64,000 nt of DNA, taken from the NCBI GenBank assembly GCA_023212725.1, contig JALBYF010000001.1, forward strand, positions 434,001 to 498,000, given 5' to 3'. Origin of the DNA: Tranzscheliella williamsii. Lineage: Eukaryota > Basidiomycota > Ustilaginomycetes > Ustilaginales > Ustilaginaceae. This document shows, in pieces, positions 31,777-42,270 of this stretch (the first letter of the stretch is position 1; every line of letters starts with the position of its first letter). The notes under the pieces were generated by a model, which saw only the letters and a list, made by a program, of their open reading frames with translations, did no database searches and had not been told where the DNA came from. Position numbers and translations under genes: made by a program.

Positions 31777-33465
31777 ATGTCCACTTCACAGAACACGATG
31801 AGAGGGCCATCTTCCGACTCGCGCAGCGATGGGTCGGATTCGCCACCTTATGACCGGGCCACCTTCGCATCAGCAGAGGCAACGGCGGTCAACACGGCCG
31901 TCCATACACGACGAAACAGTTTCTCTGTCCATAGCCACCCCGATCGACCTACGGCTGTCAGCGGTGATGAAGGTGTCTCTCCGAAACGTCTCGCCCAGAA
32001 GCTCCTTCAGCAACAAAAACCGCCAATCCAAACAGAACGCCGTTCAAGTACCAAACCGGAGGCAGACAGTGCTGATGCAGCACTCACGCTCGTGGCCAAC
32101 ACACCCCGTGCTTCTTTCGACGCTAAAGCAGAAAAGGATCTCGAGAAGGGGGGTGCCTTCGATGCACGGCCCTCGCCTCCCTTGAATCTACAATCTGCCA
32201 ACCCAAGCCCAACAGGAGAGTGGACGCCTGCGCCGGACGGTGGCCTGGCAGCATGGCTGGTCATTCTTGGAACGTTTATCATGATCATGACCAATTTCGG
32301 GCTCTTGACCTCGTACGGGGTTTTCCAAAACTACTACCTCTCGCACCAACTGGCACACTTGCCAGCAACAGCTGCCTCCTGGATCGGCAGTCTTCAGACG
32401 TTCTTCATCCTCAGCGGCAGTTTCGTATTCGGCAAGCTCTGCGACGACCATGGCAGCAGATGGATCCTGATCAGCGGATCAATCCTCACTTTCGCATCGC
32501 TGCTCGGCGTCTCCTTTTGCACCCGCTTCATCGAATTCGTGCTCGTCCAGGGAGTGCTGTTCGGGATCGGGGGCAGCATGCTCTTTCTGCCTGGCTGCGC
32601 CCTGGTCAACCAGTACTTCGACAAGAAGAAGGGCATGGCGATGTCCATCATCATCGGTGCCGCCTCGTTTGGGGGCGTCGTGTGGCCGTTGATTCTCAAC
32701 GCACTCTTCAACCACCCGCGTATCGGGTTTGGCTGGGGTGTCCGTATAGCGGCCTTCATCCTGGCCATTCTGCTCACGGTCTCGAACGTGCTCATGAAGC
32801 CACGCCTCTTGCCAAACAAGTTGCGGGCGGACGGTCAGACGATGCCCTGGTCGCATGCATACACGCTGCTGTCCCGCGACTCGACCTACGTGCTCTTTGT
32901 CGCGGGCGTGTCGCTGATCTTCATCAACTTCTTTGTACCCTTCTTCACGATTGCCAGCTACGCCAAGAAGGTGGGAATGGAAGGGAGCCAGGCGATGTAC
33001 TGCGTTGCCTTGATGAATGGCTGCTCCATGATCGGTCGGATCGGATCCGGACCGTTGGCCGATCGATGCGGCCGATTCAACGTGCTCTGCATATTCAGCC
33101 TGCTCTCTTCGATCTCGCTACTGCTTTTTTGGCCTATCCCCGGACTCACGTTGACAAAGACAGGCGTATGGTGTCTCTGCGTCGCTTACGGCTTCTTCTC
33201 GGGCGGGACGATCGCAACCGTCGGAAGTTGTGTGGGCCAGATCAGCAAACCGCGAGAGACAGGTGCACGACTCGGCCTCATGTGGACATTAGTAGCCCCT
33301 GGTACTCTCGTCGGGCCGGTCATCTCTACCTCCTTGGTCAACGTGGCCGGAGGCGATTACTGGGCCCTGAGCTTATGGGCAGGCTCGGCCACCCTCCTTG
33401 GCACCTTCATCGTCGCCTTCGCTCGGTTCAGAATCGCACACAACCAGTTCCTGACAGTCGTATAG
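31777..33465 (+). CDS. MFS transporter, monocarboxylate (MCT/Mch) family
   Basis: Single exon, 562 residues. A cytoplasmic N-terminus of about 145 polar residues precedes the family signature PDGGLAAWLVILGTF at the first membrane helix. Twelve hydrophobic segments follow, with a loop between the two halves (KLRADGQTMPWSHAY). Family motifs include the loop 2-3 FGKLCDDHGSRWILI and its repeat SGPLADRCGRFNVLC. The Mch family includes riboflavin and carboxylate carriers; the substrate cannot be inferred from sequence. The N-terminal tail contains a lysine-rich, possibly phosphorylated or ubiquitinated stretch. No cluster of metabolic genes surrounds it. Confidence 0.9.
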   Translation: MSTSQNTMRGPSSDSRSDGSDSPPYDRATFASAEATAVNTAVHTRRNSFSVHSHPDRPTAVSGDEGVSPKRLAQKLLQQQKPPIQTERRSSTKPEADSADAALTLVANTPRASFDAKAEKDLEKGGAFDARPSPPLNLQSANPSPTGEWTPAPDGGLAAWLVILGTFIMIMTNFGLLTSYGVFQNYYLSHQLAHLPATAASWIGSLQTFFILSGSFVFGKLCDDHGSRWILISGSILTFASLLGVSFCTRFIEFVLVQGVLFGIGGSMLFLPGCALVNQYFDKKKGMAMSIIIGAASFGGVVWPLILNALFNHPRIGFGWGVRIAAFILAILLTVSNVLMKPRLLPNKLRADGQTMPWSHAYTLLSRDSTYVLFVAGVSLIFINFFVPFFTIASYAKKVGMEGSQAMYCVALMNGCSMIGRIGSGPLADRCGRFNVLCIFSLLSSISLLLFWPIPGLTLTKTGVWCLCVAYGFFSGGTIATVGSCVGQISKPRETGARLGLMWTLVAPGTLVGPVISTSLVNVAGGDYWALSLWAGSATLLGTFIVAFARFRIAHNQFLTVV

Positions 33466-34061
33466 AGCAGCGCCGCCATCATGTACCATAGCATAGTTGA
33501 AGTTTGAGGCGTATTTCCTCTGCAAGAGCATATTGCTTCCTCTGTCGAATGACTGTGTCAGGTTTGCGGATCCGGGCCGTCTCTTCCTCGGGCTAGTTCC
33601 CTCCGACTGAGTAGTGGAGCTTGTGACGCTGGTAGTACGGGAGGCATGTGGGTGTCGAGGACTGCAAGGTCTTCGTCCGGAGTTCGTGTCACTTGCACTG
33701 ATGGAGACGGAGCCGTTGTAAGCCTTGAAACACTCTGCCCTCTAAGGGCTCCGTACGAGCGAAGCGGGCTTCCAAAGCCTCCACTCTCTCTTTCAGTTTG
33801 CTGATATCGCCCAGGGAAGCGGCAGCTACTGTCAATCGCGATGTAAGCGGTTTTGCATATAATACCGCGCCAGGCATGGAGTCACTCTGTCTGCTCGACG
33901 TTCCATTAGCTCATCCTATGTAATCCGCTTGCACGCACTTTTCGCTCAGTAGCGCTCAGGGGGTTGACTTGCCACTGCTGGCTGAACACTGCAGGGGTAC
34001 TGTACCCTAGAGTGAAATATGGGCAATACTTGCGCAGATTGTTGTGGCTTGTGTTGACATC
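33466..34061. other. Convergent spacer MFS transporter / hydrolase
   Basis: About 600 bp between two stop codons, with no supported gene. A 62-codon minus frame at 33877-33689 has no recognisable features. Confidence 0.55.
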
Positions 34062-35375
34062 CTAGCGCTGGTCGGCCGAACCCAAAAAGTCAAGCATGTG
34101 CTGTGCCACCTGCTCAGAGTGTGTAAGGAGAGCAAAGTGCCCGGCTCCAGGCATGACCGCCACCTCCAGCTGTCCAAAGTCTGTTTGTCCACGCGCGGTC
34201 GAGGAAACGTAAAGACGTGAGAAGTGAGGCAGGCGAGTGCGTTAGCAACTCCACGCCGATGCACGCGGTGAAGGGAGAGGATAAAAGCTTACACTTGCTG
34301 GTTTCGAACGGGACAACGTCATCTTTATCACCCCAGATAGCACGCATCTTGGGCCCGAACGTTGTTACTACCGAGCGAAGCACCTCGGTGCTGTCGAAGA
34401 TGGGGCCATTTTGCAAACTCGACTGATCGTATGTGCAGAGCAGGCACATATGTTGCAGAACAGCAACGGTGTGGTGTTAGTCTGGCGTAATTCTTACACC
34501 CTTCCGGAGGTCTATATCGCTCGAGGACGAGGCATGGTGTGTCTATGAGACTCACAGTGAAGCTGTACTTATAGCCGAGGTGGTACTTAGCCTGCCACCA
34601 ACCCAGACTGCCTTTCTGCGGAGTAGGCAGCAACGGGATCCAATCGATCACGCTTCGCAGAAGCCATTCAGGAAAGAGAGTGGAGCGGATCACTTTGTGA
34701 GCTAGCTTGAGATCGGCATTGGGCGTCCCGCCTGCCGGACACAGCAGAAGAAGCCTGTCGACACGGGCTGGAAAGTAATATGCGAAATGGGCGGCTATCG
34801 GCCCACCCAGGGACATGCCACTATGAATGACAAAGTACGTGTGCGGTGGTTTCAGCGGGATGGTAAGGGCAGATTACTTCGCATAGGAGCCTTACTCACC
34901 ATAGATCGAATTTCTGCCAGTCGGGGAAATGCGCCAAGAGGAAAGCAATCTGGGAGACGAACAGCGCAACATCGTGCCTGACGAGCGGGGTATCAGAGTA
35001 TCCTCTGCCATACAGGTCAAAGACCAGACAACGGTATCCAGCCTGAATCAGGTAAGAAGAGACGAGGCTCCACACGGGAGCGGGCGTGGAGATACCATGG
35101 ACCAGTAAGAGCTTTTTGCCATTTTCGGGTCCGAATTGATAGTGCCGGATCCTACCGTACGGTGTCAAAAGATCGCTTCCATTGGGAAAGATGTCGGCAG
35201 GATACGGCTGCGAAGTGATCTTGCCGGGCGCGCGCAACACCTTGGGATAATTGGTGCGGAGCAGCCCACCGCGGATGATTCTGAGGAGCAACAGCAGAGA
35301 TGCAGATCCGGCCAGAGTAGCCACTGTCACCCGACCATCCCGAAGGTGATGGATGATGTCGGCGAGATAGCCCAT
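34062..35375 (-). CDS. Membrane-anchored alpha/beta hydrolase
   Basis: The four exons are 35375-34900, 34820-34556, 34422-34293 and 34180-34062, giving 329 residues. All three introns have GT..AG ends (79, 133 and 112 nt), and the joined frame is continuous across catalytic motifs. A hydrophobic segment near the N-terminus (VTVATLAGSASLLLLLRIIR) suggests a membrane anchor. The fold is an alpha/beta hydrolase: oxyanion region LLLVHGISTPAPVW, nucleophile elbow LCGMSLGG (Ser about 162, rebuilt across intron 1), the acid in IWGDKDDVVPFE and the His in MPGAGHFALL. The substrate is unknown; fungal relatives include lipases and epoxide-hydrolase-like enzymes. Divergent from the WDR7-like gene. Confidence 0.87.
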
Positions 35376-36105
35376 CGCGGTATGCCAAGTCTTGTGAAGC
35401 GCTGTCGAAAGGGAAGGGACAAGACGGTCCAGCGTAAGGTGCGGGATCAGAGAAGCCTGTAGACGGTGGAGCGAGCGGCCGGTCTTTGTCCCGCGGCTAC
35501 CTGACTGGTGCGGTTAAAGTCACCGTGTAAAATACATAAGCCAGGGTCTTCGCTGCACCTCAAAATGCGGAGAGAATTGGTCCTAATATTGGTCCTAATA
35601 TTGGTCCTAATATTGGTCCTAATATTGGTGAGTTATGATCTGCCAGGTCAAAGTCATCGGTTCTCGCGCTTGCTTGCTCGACACCTCGGATCTCGGGATG
35701 TTCAAACGAGTGTCGTCCTAGCCAATGCAGTAGTATGGCCTTGCCTGTGACTGATTTGTGCGTCGTGGCCCGGTACGTGGCATCACCAGGCTAAACGCTG
35801 AACAGTCACAGTGACTGTTATAGAAGTGCGGCTACCTGGCCTGAAACCAAGGATCTGTTCCGATTTCATCCTTCTTGTCGCCTTGAAACGCACATTTACT
35901 TGGTCTAAGCGTGCAGACCAACGCGTTTTCGGAATTTCCGTTGTGGTTGCGAAGTGGAGTTAAAGTGTTGAAGCTTGCATGGAGTTGTGACGGTTCGGAC
36001 TCATCCCGCTATGATGCTTCATCGTTCGTTCCCACCCTCTTCGTTTTCCACAGCCATCACAGCGAAGCACTGCGACCTGCGGCTGAGTCGCATAGCTAGA
36101 CCGAT
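35376..36105. other. Divergent promoter region hydrolase / WDR7-like
   Basis: About 730 bp. It holds a 12-bp tandem repeat (35576-35629) and otherwise no recognised element. Confidence 0.6.
35576..35629. repeat. 12-bp tandem repeat attggtcctaat x 4.5
   Basis: Four perfect copies of attggtcctaat followed by attggt. Each unit contains ATTGG, the reverse complement of the CCAAT box, so the array presents five CCAAT-type cores on one face at 12-bp spacing, upstream of two divergent genes. Confidence 0.95.
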
Positions 36106-39100
36106 ATGACGACCGCTGCACCGCTAAGCGCGCCTTTTGCTCTGCAGCAGTCCACTTCTTCCTCTGCAAAACCGTCCCCCCGACCGCGACCCTGGAAGCT
36201 CGAACGACCCAACTACAAGGCTGTGGCTGCGCCGCCTCAAGCTGGGCAGGCTTCCTCTGGCAGTAGTAACATTTTTAGTCAGGCTGAGGTGCTGGGACTT
36301 TCATCTGCCAAACAGCTGCCAGACCCCCAGCAGCTTGAAGCTTCGCTCGATCACTGGGGCGTTCCGTCACCTCACCCGTCTGTTGCCGCTGTAAAACCTA
36401 CGTGTGCTATATCGTGGGATGAGAACTCGGTCCAAGTCAGCTGTGCCGCTCTGCTCGCTCATCAGGCGGCGGATGACGCTGAGGCAGCCCTCTCTGTAGA
36501 TCGCTGGGATCCGACCATCTCGTTCGTTCCATTCGCCTCTTCAGCACTACGACCTATCAACGCTGCTACTTCTAAACATTTCTCTGCCGGATCGCGCTCT
36601 TCTACAACCTACGATCCGAGGCTGGGTCGAATGATTGTGGTAGGTAGGGATGACGGCACCATCTCCGTCTTCCAAGCTCTCGGCAGGTCTGAGGACTATC
36701 CCGCCTCACCGCCCAACGATCAGTCCCCCGATGGATCTTACACCTCGCCTTTGCGCAGCTCCACTTCCAATTCTGCATCGAGACGCTCCTCCTTAGTCTC
36801 GAGCTCGTCACGGCTTCGCAGCCCGGATCTTGAAACCACTTCCATCAACTTTTCCAACTCCAAGCGGCAGATCAGCTCGTCCTCCCTTTTTGGTAGAGAT
36901 CCGAATACACTCAACCCTGCGTTCGGCTATGAAAGGCCCTTGGCTGGCGCCTCTCCTGTCGCTACTAGATCCACCATCTCTAGGTCGTCAAGTCACAGCC
37001 ACATCTTTGGCCAGTCTACCGTCGCCGTCAACGTTCAGGTGGAAAGTGCTGTTCCCGTCAACTCTGTGGAGACCAGCGTAACAGTGGCCGGTCAGTCGCT
37101 TAAGCCAGTCAACGATCACAGACACGATGCCGAGCACCGACTCGAAGCTCAGATGGCTGCTGCTGAGCGCAATGATCACCAGCACGGACTGGTTGGAGGC
37201 GTCATTGAGAAACTCGGTCTAACGCCTCATCACACCTCTCAGCACCCGCGGCATCCTGTCCCCAGCACCTCGCTCCGTAGTCACGTACCGGCTTCGCCGT
37301 CCTCGTCTGAACCACTGCTAACTAGCAGCAACGTAGCTACTCCCGCTGATTTGCACGATGAAACTGAGATGACGCCTGCCGCAGCAGACCGCCTCCCTGT
37401 GGTCGCAATGGCCAAGCACGACATTGCCCCAGCAACCGCGGATGCGCAAAGTAGTTATACGAGCAATCCTACATACAGCCAACCCGCGCATCCGACCGCT
37501 CAATGGTCAGCAGAGGGCAAACCGGCCTTTAGAAAGGTGTCTACCCTTGCGACTTGCGACCGGACTTGTGTGGTCGCGCTGCGCCTCATTCCATTCCAAT
37601 ACGCTGTTCCGTCCGCCACAGGTGGTGGCAGTGTAGCATTGCTAGCGGTGCAGAAGGCAGGTACCGTCTCATTGTGGTCTCTCCAGAGCGGATACCAGCT
37701 CTGGCAGTTAGATCTGGCGACTGCCAGTTCCTTTGGCGCAGATTCTGCGCAAGACCTCAGTATCAGATCAGATCGACAACACTCACACGGTGTTATACAC
37801 GCTCTCACAAGCCAGCTTCCGCTGCCATATGCCGCAACACCGCTGAACCGCAGTCCAGCTGCATCCCTGAGGGCCGCCACCCCACGTACTGGCACTATTC
37901 GGACAGAGAATCAGACTAGCAATAGATCCACACGAGTCAAGGAAGTAATTGGCCTAGACCTGGCAGGGACAGTGCAGCTTGTCAGCCATAGGGCTCGATT
38001 AGTGGCCATCCTCTGGGATTCACTGTCATCATCAGCCCTCTTTGTCGATTCTGAGGACGGAGCCTTTCTTGGCAAAGAGTCAATAGACGATATTCATCCC
38101 AACAACTTTCCCTCTACACATCAGGCCCAATCAGGATCCTTACTGCTCATCTGGTTTGACGTGTCAGGAACGCTGAGAAACCGCATCCTGAATTTGCTAA
38201 CCAGCCCAAATGACGTGCAAGCCCAAGTGCCCTCTGGATACACATCATCAGAACCAGCTCTAGAGTTGACCCCGAGCTGGGATCTACCTCTAGGCCGATC
38301 CTCCAATCACATCTTCTTTCTACCTGGAAGGATCTTAACGCTCGGCTCGAAACTGCTACAAACTCTTGACCTCGAGACTGGAAAAGCGCAAATGACTTAC
38401 TCAACGGACAGCTCGAGCCTGCACGACGTTCTTGACCATAATCCTCAATTGGATGTGGTCCTATTAAGAACGTCCGGCGGGATAGCGGAAGCCTCCTTGG
38501 ACAGCTCACAAAACAGTTTATTAGCAACATCGGGCATACCACCTGCCGCAATACATCTTACCTGGAACAGTCCCATCAGCAAACGGAGGAGCAACGGCTA
38601 TGCGAAGACTCTCGTCTTGGCGCCAATCGATCCGACGTCGGCAGAGATCAGCGCATGGGACCATAAGACTCAGGAGGTTGAGGAGCTCAGCCCTATGCTG
38701 GAAGGCTCAAGTGGAGCCACAACATCTGCGCCTACTCGAAACAAAGTGACTGCTGTACTTCCTATCAGTCTCGAGCGAATCATCTTTGCTGTTGGAGGAG
38801 CTCTCCAGATGCTACCATTGTCTAGCTTTTTCGCCGGTACAGCACGGCTAGACACGAGTGGTCAAGAAAACAGCATCGGGCGATACAAAGAGCTTGGTCT
38901 CCTCCGCCTTGCCGTATGCCCCCGCACGGGTAACAAGTGTGTCATCGGAGGTACACGCCAGGGTGACATCGGCATATGGGATTCTGCAACTCTTCAGCTT
39001 CAAACAAGCTTTGCAGTCTCGACATCTCCCATCGATTGCATTCTTCTCTTCGGGGATTCAGACAATACGATACGGTTGCATGGATGCATTGCCTGCATCT

Positions 39101-41232
39101 CAGCAGACTCTTCAGTGTTAATTGTGCTCCTGGACGGCTTCCGACCACTCTTCAGCATACCAGGTCGTGGTGCGCGTCTCGCCTCTCTGGCTGTACGTGC
39201 AGACGAGCTTTTGCTGAGCTACGATGATGGAAAAGCTCGAGTCTGGGACCTTCAAACACAAGAGTTGAGAAGGAGCATTGCGGTAGACCAGGCACAGGCA
39301 CTTGTGGATGATGGAAAAGGCTATTGGACGGTCCAGGAGATTGAGCCATATAGCGCACAAAACAGCGGGACCGGAGGAGTGCTATCAACCTCGGCATTGG
39401 CCGGCAGGGACAGTCTCGAGGCAGTGCTCTTACTTGATGCCAGAAGGGCGATTGATGCCGCCGCACGCTCACTCAGTCCAAACCCCAGCCGTAGCGCCAC
39501 GGGCCAGCGGACTGAAGGCGCCACTGAGTCCGAACATACCTCTGTTCTTGGGAGGGATGATGCTGCTGTCCCTCTTCCTCTCATCAGACTCGGTTCACCT
39601 CCGGCCACAAAAGCGATCAATATCGTGCGACCATTGCTCCCTATCTTCTTTCCTGCCGGGCTGGACAGGGAGATAGACATTAGTTTTGCTACATTACTGA
39701 ATCTGAACACAGACGCTTTTGGGGTTGATGGCAGCGGCAACGTCAATTTCAAGTTTGACATTGGTCTGCAATCTTTGACCGGAAGCCTCCTGTTGCCCAC
39801 CTCCCGACCAGAGCCATTGGGAGCTTGGCAGACAAGCTCGAAGCTCACAACAATCCGGATGCTGGTCTGTTCCTCGATGCTTAGGGTGCTTGCTAAGGTG
39901 CAAGAGCTAAGCACCATCGCGGAAAAGTGCAGGATATTCGTTGAAAAGCGCCTCCAGTTCGCAGTCGGGGAGAAGTTCAGTGGCATTGATCTGGTGCAAC
40001 TCTGTCCCTTCTTGCTGGACGTATGCGAAGATATTCAATCTGCTGCTCGTTCGCTGTTCTCAGTCGCACTTTCTAGAACAGATGAAGCTGCTTTGGAAGC
40101 GATCTGCAATACTTGGCAACCAAGACTACCAGCCAATCAAACGCTGAAGGTTTCTACTGAAGACGAAATGGCTTCAGCATTGTCACTGCAAGCTGGCACT
40201 GCTCTGGTACTTCTAGGCAATATTGCTATCGACAGATATACTTCATTCTCGCCAGCACTATTGAAAGACATCTCGGTTTCCATCACCCTATATATCGGAG
40301 ACGATGCCGCCGCCGAGAAACAGAGCATCGCGATCGATCTTTGTCGCACTGGATTCACCATCTGGCAGCACTACCTGGATGCAACTGAGATCGTTCGATC
40401 GTTGTTCGCGCTCAGCACGAACAAAGAAGGGAGCACGCTTGTAGCTGCTGGTACTAGCAATAATCACGCTGCAGGTGGTATGGACATTCGGGCGCTAGCA
40501 CGGCAAGCCACCCTACAGATTGCCGCTACGAATACGCCACTCTTCATGACAACGCTGTCTCTGGACATCTTGCATGCACGGTCACCAGCCCACTGTGCGG
40601 CTACGATGCGTCTGGTAGCATTTCTGGTACGTCGGCGACCGCTGATTCTTCTTCCAAACTTGCCTCGCTTGGCCGAGGCGGTGGTGAAATCTTTGGATCC
40701 AACACAGACCGACTTTCGAGAGCACGTGGTGAAATCAGCCACGGTGATGATCTCGGAGCTGGTCGAGACATATCCTGTGATCAGCTTCTACGGTCCAGGC
40801 CAGAAATTGGCGGTGGGAACAATGGAAGGGGCGGTGATCATGTACGATCTCAAGACGGCGACACGGCTGTACGTGATCGAAGGACATGGGCGACGTGTGG
40901 ACGCGATCTGCTTCAGTCCCGACGGGCGACGTCTTGTAACACTAAGCCTAGCAGAGGGCAAGCTTTTAATCTGGAAGGTAGGAGGCGGACTGTCGAGCTT
41001 CTTCACCCCTGGGAGCATGCCAAGACAAGGAGGGTCCGGCGAGGATCCATCGGGAGCGTACAAGAGCTTTGCGTTCCAGACGGCTGACCTATTAGGAGAC
41101 GCCGCCGAGCGTCACCCCGCTACGAATCAGGAGAGCTTCGACTTGGACAAGGTGAAGTTTGAATGGCATACGGAGAGGAGCGTCAACATTCGAATTGGTG
41201 AAGCCATGCAGCTGAATCTCAGCGTCGATTGA
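36106..41232 (+). CDS. WDR7 / rabconnectin-3-beta-like WD40 protein
   Basis: Single exon, 1,708 residues. An N-terminal WD40 region starts near residue 95 (PTCAISWDENSVQVSCAALL, GRMIVVGRDDGTISVFQ). It is interrupted by a Ser-rich insert of about 280 residues. Blades resume after residue 470 and run past 1050 (VCPRTGNKCVIGGTRQGDIG). A helical middle section (residues about 1180-1540) precedes a final pair of blades: KLAVGTMEGAVIMYDLKTAT and VDAICFSPDGRRLVTLSLAE. This order and the C-terminal motif match WDR7, which works with DMXL/Rav1-type proteins in V-ATPase assembly and vesicle acidification. Budding yeast lacks a clear WDR7. The final EWHTERSVNIRIGEAMQLNL is a conserved-looking tail. Family call is good; the V-ATPase role is by homology. 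Confidence 0.78.
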   Translation: MTTAAPLSAPFALQQSTSSSAKPSPRPRPWKLERPNYKAVAAPPQAGQASSGSSNIFSQAEVLGLSSAKQLPDPQQLEASLDHWGVPSPHPSVAAVKPTCAISWDENSVQVSCAALLAHQAADDAEAALSVDRWDPTISFVPFASSALRPINAATSKHFSAGSRSSTTYDPRLGRMIVVGRDDGTISVFQALGRSEDYPASPPNDQSPDGSYTSPLRSSTSNSASRRSSLVSSSSRLRSPDLETTSINFSNSKRQISSSSLFGRDPNTLNPAFGYERPLAGASPVATRSTISRSSSHSHIFGQSTVAVNVQVESAVPVNSVETSVTVAGQSLKPVNDHRHDAEHRLEAQMAAAERNDHQHGLVGGVIEKLGLTPHHTSQHPRHPVPSTSLRSHVPASPSSSEPLLTSSNVATPADLHDETEMTPAAADRLPVVAMAKHDIAPATADAQSSYTSNPTYSQPAHPTAQWSAEGKPAFRKVSTLATCDRTCVVALRLIPFQYAVPSATGGGSVALLAVQKAGTVSLWSLQSGYQLWQLDLATASSFGADSAQDLSIRSDRQHSHGVIHALTSQLPLPYAATPLNRSPAASLRAATPRTGTIRTENQTSNRSTRVKEVIGLDLAGTVQLVSHRARLVAILWDSLSSSALFVDSEDGAFLGKESIDDIHPNNFPSTHQAQSGSLLLIWFDVSGTLRNRILNLLTSPNDVQAQVPSGYTSSEPALELTPSWDLPLGRSSNHIFFLPGRILTLGSKLLQTLDLETGKAQMTYSTDSSSLHDVLDHNPQLDVVLLRTSGGIAEASLDSSQNSLLATSGIPPAAIHLTWNSPISKRRSNGYAKTLVLAPIDPTSAEISAWDHKTQEVEELSPMLEGSSGATTSAPTRNKVTAVLPISLERIIFAVGGALQMLPLSSFFAGTARLDTSGQENSIGRYKELGLLRLAVCPRTGNKCVIGGTRQGDIGIWDSATLQLQTSFAVSTSPIDCILLFGDSDNTIRLHGCIACISADSSVLIVLLDGFRPLFSIPGRGARLASLAVRADELLLSYDDGKARVWDLQTQELRRSIAVDQAQALVDDGKGYWTVQEIEPYSAQNSGTGGVLSTSALAGRDSLEAVLLLDARRAIDAAARSLSPNPSRSATGQRTEGATESEHTSVLGRDDAAVPLPLIRLGSPPATKAINIVRPLLPIFFPAGLDREIDISFATLLNLNTDAFGVDGSGNVNFKFDIGLQSLTGSLLLPTSRPEPLGAWQTSSKLTTIRMLVCSSMLRVLAKVQELSTIAEKCRIFVEKRLQFAVGEKFSGIDLVQLCPFLLDVCEDIQSAARSLFSVALSRTDEAALEAICNTWQPRLPANQTLKVSTEDEMASALSLQAGTALVLLGNIAIDRYTSFSPALLKDISVSITLYIGDDAAAEKQSIAIDLCRTGFTIWQHYLDATEIVRSLFALSTNKEGSTLVAAGTSNNHAAGGMDIRALARQATLQIAATNTPLFMTTLSLDILHARSPAHCAATMRLVAFLVRRRPLILLPNLPRLAEAVVKSLDPTQTDFREHVVKSATVMISELVETYPVISFYGPGQKLAVGTMEGAVIMYDLKTATRLYVIEGHGRRVDAICFSPDGRRLVTLSLAEGKLLIWKVGGGLSSFFTPGSMPRQGGSGEDPSGAYKSFAFQTADLLGDAAERHPATNQESFDLDKVKFEWHTERSVNIRIGEAMQLNLSVD

Positions 41233-42270
41233 GCGACGCCAGCGACGCACCATCAATCTCAGTTCCGAGGCCTCAGGCATATCTACCCAACATCCTTCGT
41301 TGTCATAAGTCTTTGCAAGGCAATGTAGCGAAAGCCTGCACATGCTCTATCTGCTGTCCGTGCTTTACCTATTAGCAGGCATTGGAAGCGTGAGTGTGGG
41401 TCAGATGCAGAGGCGGGAGGCTTGAGTGCGAGACTATGGTTGGTCGACTGTTAAATCGCTACAGCGTGAATGGGAGCTACGTAGGACACGTGAGAAACTG
41501 GGGGCCGGGATGACGCGTCAGGAAATGCGAGAAGCCCCTAAGAGTAACACTCAGACGTAGGCGCGCTCACTCTCGAGGAGAAAAGGGGTCCCGGGTATGC
41601 GAGGTCTGTGTGGGTCCAGACTGCCCCCCTTCGTGCATATGATGGCGAGGCCATCGAGCGTCGATGCTCAGGCAGAGTCAAGCACGATGACTGTTGTGCA
41701 TGGAATGCGCTGTAGGCAGTCGAAGATGTTGAAGGATGGGCTGCGCAGGCTAGGCGGCATGATCACAAAATCGCAATCGCAATCGCAATCACAAAACCAT
41801 CTGCACGTAGAAGTGTCACTCAACCGACCCGCTTGCCCAGTTCAGCAAATCACTATCATAATCCCATCGACCGTCACAGCCCAAGTGACACTCGCTTCCC
41901 TCGAGCCCGCCCCTGACTCGGGTCACCCGGCCGCAGCAGGCCAAAGCACGCTGGCTGAGTTTCTATGCCGCATTCTCCCTTCCACCGCAGCATCGGAGCA
42001 GCCTAATGCACGCTCACAGTCACACTCACAGTCTGCATTCACACTGTGACTAGTTTGTTCGCTGCCCCTCCTCTTCATCCTCTGCTGACCACCTTCATCT
42101 GCTATCTGCCCTCAACCCCACCATCATCGCCACCCCCGCAACCCCTTCCCTACTGCCGCCACACCACCCTGCATCCTCAACCCCTCCACCTACGGTCCTT
42201 TCTTTTGCTCCTCCGCAGAAAGATACAATCTAATACCTTGCTGAGTGTAGTGCACCTTGGAACGTAGGTC
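41233..42270. other. Intergenic region upstream of chitin synthase
   Basis: About 1.0 kb. It contains four copies of a 6-nt unit tcgcaa (41771-41794) and a long pyrimidine-rich, C-rich leader (about 42060-42200) before the chitin synthase ATG. No gene is supported. Confidence 0.6.
41771..41794. repeat. 6-nt repeat tcgcaa x 4
   Basis: Three perfect and one imperfect (tcacaa) copy in the leader/promoter region of the chitin synthase gene. Confidence 0.9.
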
